A stretch of DNA of 58,661 nt from Sulfuricurvum sp. PC08-66 (GTDB lineage: Bacteria; Campylobacterota; Campylobacteria; Campylobacterales; Sulfurimonadaceae). Below the pieces are notes generated by a model. It worked only from the letters and a program-made list of their open reading frames with translations, was not told where the DNA came from and did no database searches. Positions within the stretch are counted from its first letter, which is position 1; every line of letters begins with the position of its first letter. A program made the position numbers and the translations under genes. Where the stretch lies: contig JQIT01000015.1 in assembly GCA_000830255.1 (NCBI GenBank), forward strand, positions 1-58,661. The letters are read 5' to 3'. Below are positions 58,064 through 58,661 of this stretch, piece after piece.

Positions 58064-58212
58064 TTCGCCCCTTTTTTGCAATCAATTGAGGGAAAAGTAT
58101 AGTACGTGAATAACAATTTTTAGCTGAATTTTTAGCAGTAAATAGCATCGAGCGTTTGCCCAAACTGTGCTAAGCTTTACGCCATAAAATCCCCAATGTT
58201 AGGAGTCTTACC

Positions 58213-58661
58213 GTGGAAAAATCCCCTTTTTGGCATAGCCAGACAGACCAAGAAGTGCTCCAAGCATGCGACACCTCGATGCAGGGACTCACCCTCGATG
58301 AGGCGGCTAAACGTTTAGCCCAATACGGTCCCAACCGTCTACCCCAAGCGCCTCAAAAGAGTGCACTTATGCGCTTTTTGTTGCAGTTTCACAACATTCT
58401 CATCTACGTACTTTTGGCAGCAGGAGCAGTGACAGCGTTTTTGGGGCACTTCGTCGATACGATGGTGATTTTGGCGGTGGTGGTCGCCAATGCTATCATC
58501 GGCTATATTCAAGAGGGCAAAGCCCAAAGCGCCCTCGAAGCTATCAAGCAGATGCTCTCCCCGCATGCGGCGGTCATTCGAGCAGGGCAACGTCACACTA
58601 TCGACGGTGAGGCGGTTGTGGTGGGGGATATTGTGCTGTTGGAGGCGGGGGACAAAGTCCC
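58213..58661 (+). CDS. N-terminal part of a P-type cation-transporting ATPase
   Basis: The first 149 residues run off the window end. The start is GTG with AGGAG upstream. The N-terminal cation-ATPase domain (LTLDEAAKRLAQYGPNRLPQ) is followed by two membrane helices (NILIYVLLAAGAVTAFLG and DTMVILAVVVANAIIGYI) and the beginning of the actuator domain (SPHAAVIRAGQRHTIDGEAV). This fits the calcium/magnesium or proton type P2/P3 ATPase. The catalytic DKTGT lies beyond the window, so the ion cannot be named. Confidence 0.92.
   Translation, partial: MEKSPFWHSQTDQEVLQACDTSMQGLTLDEAAKRLAQYGPNRLPQAPQKSALMRFLLQFHNILIYVLLAAGAVTAFLGHFVDTMVILAVVVANAIIGYIQEGKAQSALEAIKQMLSPHAAVIRAGQRHTIDGEAVVVGDIVLLEAGDKV

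Noticed and set aside
1-58661. CRISPR arrays, tRNA or rRNA genes
   Set aside because: No regularly spaced repeats and no tRNA-like arms or rRNA stretches were recognised by eye; a covariance search could still find a missed small RNA.

Overview
The window looks like chromosome from a Campylobacterota (epsilonproteobacterial) species, probably a free-living, motile relative of Sulfurimonas or Sulfuricurvum with a rather high GC content for the phylum. The evidence is the HQWRQP form of the histidine-kinase H-box in two kinases, the NrdA architecture, and the wealth of chemotaxis and two-component genes. No rRNA, tRNA, CRISPR array or transposase gene was found.

Layout. 1-2016: two low-GC unknown genes, then two type II toxin-antitoxin pairs (YefM-YoeB and a BrnT-like/RHH-like pair). 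2024-9401: dnaG primase, followed one base later by a 1912-residue HstK-like triple kinase (Ser/Thr kinase, AAA ATPase, sensor histidine kinase). 9483-10442: a low-GC patch with a tiny Rhs-core remnant and a membrane protein that may be an orphan immunity gene. 10556-19964: a chemotaxis operon, cheY-cheW-mcp-(small protein)-cheA-cheR-(PAS/degenerate receptor)-(histidine-kinase-like protein without the His)-cheD-cheB. 20029-21920: low-GC unknown genes and a MNT-HEPN pair. 22073-26574: a phosphorelay cluster of three response regulators (one HD-GYP) and one sensor kinase, whose upstream element is almost the same as the one before cheY. 26630-27613: an MnmA-like PP-loop ATPase.

27662-32056 holds the most striking structure. 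A 3.57-kb low-GC restriction-modification island (DUF6471-like protein, EcoRI-family adenine methylase, D12-like methylase, PLD-type nuclease) sits inside a RelE/ParE-type toxin gene. The two halves of the toxin flank the island on the same strand and rejoin in frame to 100 codons. The cognate antitoxin is still intact.

32137-41000: thioredoxin-like protein, rdgB, an MFS exporter, a chemoreceptor, an RMD1/DUF155 protein with mgtE, a GNAT acetyltransferase, a DUF2156 protein and a GGDEF-EAL protein. 42421-48891: a tight minus-strand operon of FAD oxidoreductase, DUF1365, CFA-type methyltransferase, DUF3833 lipoprotein and TIGR01777 epimerase, ending in a LytS-like kinase and LytTR regulator; it looks like a regulated membrane-lipid modification unit. 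49066-52784: purB and nrdA. 52796-58661: a Sel1 protein, an ArsR-type regulator divergent from DsrE and thioredoxin-like exported proteins with a palindrome between them, a diguanylate cyclase, a solute-binding protein and the start of a P-type cation ATPase.

Overall, much of the window is signal transduction: chemotaxis, phosphorelays and c-di-GMP. Low-GC accessory patches (toxin-antitoxin, Rhs remnant, R-M island) interrupt it.
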